From positions 1,178,001 through 1,242,000 of the forward strand of contig NZ_CP023068.1 in the NCBI RefSeq assembly GCF_002288525.1: 64,000 bases of DNA, given 5' to 3'. How positions within the stretch are numbered: position 1 is the first letter of the stretch; each line of letters begins with the position of its first letter. Source of the stretch: Sinorhizobium sojae CCBAU 05684. GTDB taxonomy: Bacteria > Pseudomonadota > Alphaproteobacteria > Rhizobiales > Rhizobiaceae. This document shows positions 61,762 to 64,000 of the stretch, one piece after another. Under the pieces are notes generated by a model. It made no database searches. It was not told the DNA's origin and was given only the letters and a program-made list of their open reading frames with translations. The translations under genes and the position numbers were made by a program.

Positions 61762-62556
61762 TTGCAGCGCGCCATCATGAAGTCGATCGCTCATAACCGC
61801 TCCGCTACGAGCTACATGGCCGGCGGAACAACCCTCAACATGGATTGGCCGCGTCTCTCGGACGACAGGAACATATTCCATGACACCGATGAAGAGATCG
61901 GCGAGACAGCGCGGCTAGACATCGACACCCTTGAAGAAGATGGTTTCCACGTCTCGATCGACGTGAACATATATGGCTGCGTCGAGGCGCGCGTCAGCCG
62001 GTTCGCAGATAGCACCCTCATTCAGTGGATGAGCGAGACGCGCATGCGCTTCTTCCCTCTTATTCGTGACGAGGAATGGGGTGCGCGCCTGCATCCCCTG
62101 GATCTGGCCGTCAACAAGGTGATAGCAGCCTCAACCAGGAAGAAAGCGCGAGACTACATTGATCTACTCTCAATCGAAGAGAACCTTTCACCGCTCGGCC
62201 CACTCTTAATCGCGGCGGCGGGCAAGCCACCGCATTTCTCTCCCGTCAAGACAATCGAAGAAATCCGAAGAAAAGCCCTGTCCGTCACTGACGATGAGTA
62301 TCTGTCCGTGCGAGGCATCCCGCAAGACTGGACGCCGGCTTTCGTTCGACAAGCCATGTCGGAGGCTCTGGATCGCGCCGAAAGCTACGTCAGAAGCGCG
62401 CCACCGGACATCGTCGGGCTCATTGCCCTCGACGCCGCTGGACGCGCCGTCGAAATCGACGACCATCGTCTACGAGGAATTACTCTTCGGCGTGCCACGA
62501 ACGAGCCGGAGGTCATGCCCGATTTTCCGGAAGTCAGGCCGGATTGGAAGAGGTAG
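61762..62556 (+). CDS. AbiEii/MNT-like nucleotidyltransferase (toxin-type)
   Basis: A 264-residue protein with the nucleotidyltransferase site MAGGTTLNMDWPRLSDDRNIF, where Gly-Gly and Asp-Asp match the family pattern, and the AbiEii C-terminal marker HPLDLAVNKVIAASTRKKARD and YIDLL. Such proteins act as toxins in abortive-infection systems by adding nucleotides to tRNA. A TTG at 61762 or the ATG at 61783 may be the start; neither has a strong ribosome-binding site, which fits coupling to the preceding gene. Confidence 0.78.
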   Translation: MQRAIMKSIAHNRSATSYMAGGTTLNMDWPRLSDDRNIFHDTDEEIGETARLDIDTLEEDGFHVSIDVNIYGCVEARVSRFADSTLIQWMSETRMRFFPLIRDEEWGARLHPLDLAVNKVIAASTRKKARDYIDLLSIEENLSPLGPLLIAAAGKPPHFSPVKTIEEIRRKALSVTDDEYLSVRGIPQDWTPAFVRQAMSEALDRAESYVRSAPPDIVGLIALDAAGRAVEIDDHRLRGITLRRATNEPEVMPDFPEVRPDWKR

Positions 62557-62582
62557 ATAAAGACACGGTTCACGACAGCAGC

Positions 62583-62660
62583 CCGAAGGCGGCAAGTTGG
62601 CAGCCAAGGCCATAGCAGCCGGTCACAATCCTGGCGCATCCGATGCCATGATTGCGGGGA
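62583..62660 (+). repeat. Duplicate of the vapC 3' part
   Basis: This stretch nearly repeats 60428-60508 inside vapC (GGCGGCAAG through GATGCCATGATTGCGGG). It then joins directly to the copy of 60655 onward, skipping about 150 bases. It has no start and cannot encode a toxin. Confidence 0.75.
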
Positions 62661-62681
62661 GCAACGATCGCAAGACCGTTT

Positions 62682-63245
62682 TCACAAGAAACCATCTGTG
62701 GTTTGGGCCGCCTGCACGGTGCCCTCCGTTACGCGCTCGAGCGCGAAGAAATAATGCCGGTCGTCTCCCTCGACTTGCATCACCCCCAGCACCCGATCGC
62801 CGTCGATCTTGCGAAAATGATCTGCGACGGGTTTCCTGTCATAGACCATCGCCGCGCTCGTGGCGCCGCGGAAGGATATCGATCGCAAGGAGGCGACCGG
62901 ACCTTTCGCCCGAAGATACCGCGCCAGGTGCGAGAACAGGTTTCGTGCGGCTTCGCTGCGCGCGAAGCGGTGGAAGCGGAGGGCGAGCCCGAGCGGAATG
63001 GGAGCCGGATCGATCGGCAAGAGCCGGTTCTCCCCTACCCTGAACAACAGCGCATCGGCGCGCCTGTCGGCGCGGAAGCGCTTGCCGTACCAGCCGAGAT
63101 TTTCGAGAACCCCATCCAGCGGGTGCCCGGTGGCGACACCGCTTCCCTGCCAGAGCCCGACCATTTCCCCGGTGGATACCGGCTGCAGCCCGTCGAAAAA
63201 GGCGAAGGCGGCGTCTTCGGAGGGGAAGGTTAGTCGTTCTCTCAT
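62682..63245 (-). CDS. GXWXG / DUF4334 protein
   Basis: A 187-residue protein with the GXWXG start domain (FFDGLQPVSTGEMVGLWQGS, HPLDGVLENLGWYGKRF) and a DUF4334 C-terminal part (AAMVYDRKPVADHFRKIDG, RVLGVMQVEGDDRHYFFALE). The function is unknown; members are widespread in bacteria and fungi. The ATG at 63245 gives the family start but the ribosome-binding site is weak; a GTG at 63299 is possible. Two broken copies lie at 53.1-53.4 and 60.7-61.0 kb. Confidence 0.82.
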   Translation of the reverse strand: MRERLTFPSEDAAFAFFDGLQPVSTGEMVGLWQGSGVATGHPLDGVLENLGWYGKRFRADRRADALLFRVGENRLLPIDPAPIPLGLALRFHRFARSEAARNLFSHLARYLRAKGPVASLRSISFRGATSAAMVYDRKPVADHFRKIDGDRVLGVMQVEGDDRHYFFALERVTEGTVQAAQTTDGFL

Positions 63246-63477
63246 GGCGGGCCTGATCCGGTAAGAGCTGCCTCCCCACCTACGGTTCGGCTTGTCCACT
63301 GATCAATCGGTCGCTGTAGCACTTTGAATTTCTGCATGCCTTTGCCCTTAAGTCGAGATCGATTTAAGGAGACATGCAGTAGCGATTTGAACCAACTTTC
63401 TTGGCCGTTCAACACTTTGCTATTGTTTTTCCCCTCCTTTTGCGCTTCCTACTCGCATTGGAGGAGACGAAAGCTGA

Positions 63478-64000
63478 ATGGAGGCAGTGCGAAGCACAAC
63501 CGACGCATCCATCGATCCGGAATTCGGGCCTTGGCTCGCCCAAGCTTCGATCCTGGTCGTCGACGACGAACCGGGAATGCGCAACTTTCTCATCCGGACA
63601 CTTGGACCACGCTGCAAGCGTATCGAGGAAGCAGCTGACACCGAGGAGGCTGCCCGCAAGCTCGACGCGCACCATTATGATGTCGTCATCCTCGACAACA
63701 TCATGCCGCGCAAGAACGGGCTGGAATGGCTCGCCGAACAGCGCGCGGTCGGTTTCTTCGCCGATGCCATTCTGATGACTGGCTACGCCGATCTCGATAC
63801 GGCGATCCAGGCGCTTCGCGCAGGCGTCGTGGATTTCGTCCTCAAGCCGTTCCGTTCGAACCAGATTCTCAATGCGGTGGCACGCTGCCTCGATCGAATT
63901 CGCCTTCAGCGCGAGAACTACGTTCTGCGACACGAGCTGAAGGCGACGTCCGACCATATCCTGCTGCGCGACCGCCTGATCGGCAAATCGGCGGCAATTG
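63478..64000 (+). CDS. NtrC-type response regulator, 5' part
   Basis: Open from ATG 63478 to the window end, 174 codons. A receiver domain covers about residues 22-140: ILVVDDEPGMRNFLIR with the acidic pair, VVILDNIMPRKNGLEWL with the phospho-accepting Asp, MTGYADLD and DFVLKPFRSNQIL. A linker helix follows, and then a LIGKSAAI start typical of the sigma-54 activator AAA+ domain. GGAGGAG lies 10-12 bases before the ATG. The kinase is not in the window; the sigma-54 domain is inferred from the last residues. Confidence 0.85.
   Translation, partial: MEAVRSTTDASIDPEFGPWLAQASILVVDDEPGMRNFLIRTLGPRCKRIEEAADTEEAARKLDAHHYDVVILDNIMPRKNGLEWLAEQRAVGFFADAILMTGYADLDTAIQALRAGVVDFVLKPFRSNQILNAVARCLDRIRLQRENYVLRHELKATSDHILLRDRLIGKSAAI

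Noticed and set aside
1-64000. tRNA, rRNA, riboswitch or replication-origin (repABC) sequences
   Set aside because: No cloverleaf, ribosomal or riboswitch core and no rep gene was recognised on reading both strands; a covariance-model scan was not possible here.

Overview
The window looks like accessory DNA from a rhizobial alphaproteobacterium, most probably a Sinorhizobium/Ensifer megaplasmid or symbiotic chromid. This is inferred from the high GC content, the AapJQM-type amino-acid transporter, the rkp/kps-type capsule export genes, a TraR-like LuxR protein, SRAP and DinB genes beside an alphaproteobacterial LexA box (GAAC-N7-GAAC), and the many decayed insertion sequences. No rRNA, tRNA, CRISPR array or replication origin was seen.

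Layout. (1) 1-9.4 kb: a GntR regulator is divergent from a catabolic operon (ureohydrolase, periplasmic binding protein, class III aminotransferase, gamma-glutamyltransferase-like protein, semialdehyde dehydrogenase, small-molecule permease), which meets a MalY/PatB-type PLP enzyme tail to tail. The order suggests breakdown of a guanidino or polyamine compound through GABA and succinic semialdehyde. (2) 9.4-14 kb: aapJ-aapQ-aapM without aapP, then a LysR gene. (3) 14-18.6 kb: IS91 debris, a TraR-like LuxR gene, a LysR gene and relics of an AraC and a nucleotidyltransferase gene. (4) 18.6-25 kb: a flavin oxidase, a SAM-cyclase-AAA-TPR signalling protein and a Tat-exported metallo-beta-lactamase-fold hydrolase.

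(5) 25-31.2 kb: a gene graveyard (IS66, IS3, HEPN and RecQ relics) and a nucleotidyltransferase-fold protein, followed by a probable SOS unit: a LexA box between a small zinc protein and a run of two small zinc-type proteins, SRAP and DinB. (6) 31.2-37.1 kb: a two-partner-secretion / contact-dependent-inhibition locus, frameshifted at both ends of the large exoprotein but still carrying a toxin-like tail and a DUF596 immunity-type gene. (7) 37.3-38.8 kb: an IS3 fragment and a doubly frameshifted nucleotidyltransferase-HEPN gene.

(8) 38.9-53.4 kb: capsule (K-antigen) region with a KpsS/C-type Kdo transferase, KpsM, KpsT, KpsE, KpsF, ManC, ManB, a methyltransferase, a fused glycosyltransferase/capsule-synthesis protein and a second KpsS-like enzyme, ending in kpsM/DUF4334 relics. 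(9) 53.5-59.4 kb: a tyrosinase, an unknown protein and a CXXCH protein in one operon, divergent from an Lrp/AsnC regulator. (10) 59.8-63.3 kb: Phd/VapC toxin-antitoxin genes, a second nucleotidyltransferase pair, and duplicated vapC/DUF4334 sequence. (11) 63.5 kb to the end: the start of an NtrC-like response regulator.

The strongest points for a second look are the three related nucleotidyltransferase-HEPN loci in different states of decay, the LexA-box zinc protein/SRAP/DinB unit, the twice-broken CDI locus, the tyrosinase three-gene cluster, the kpsM/DUF4334 mosaics and the A9 tract inside kpsT.
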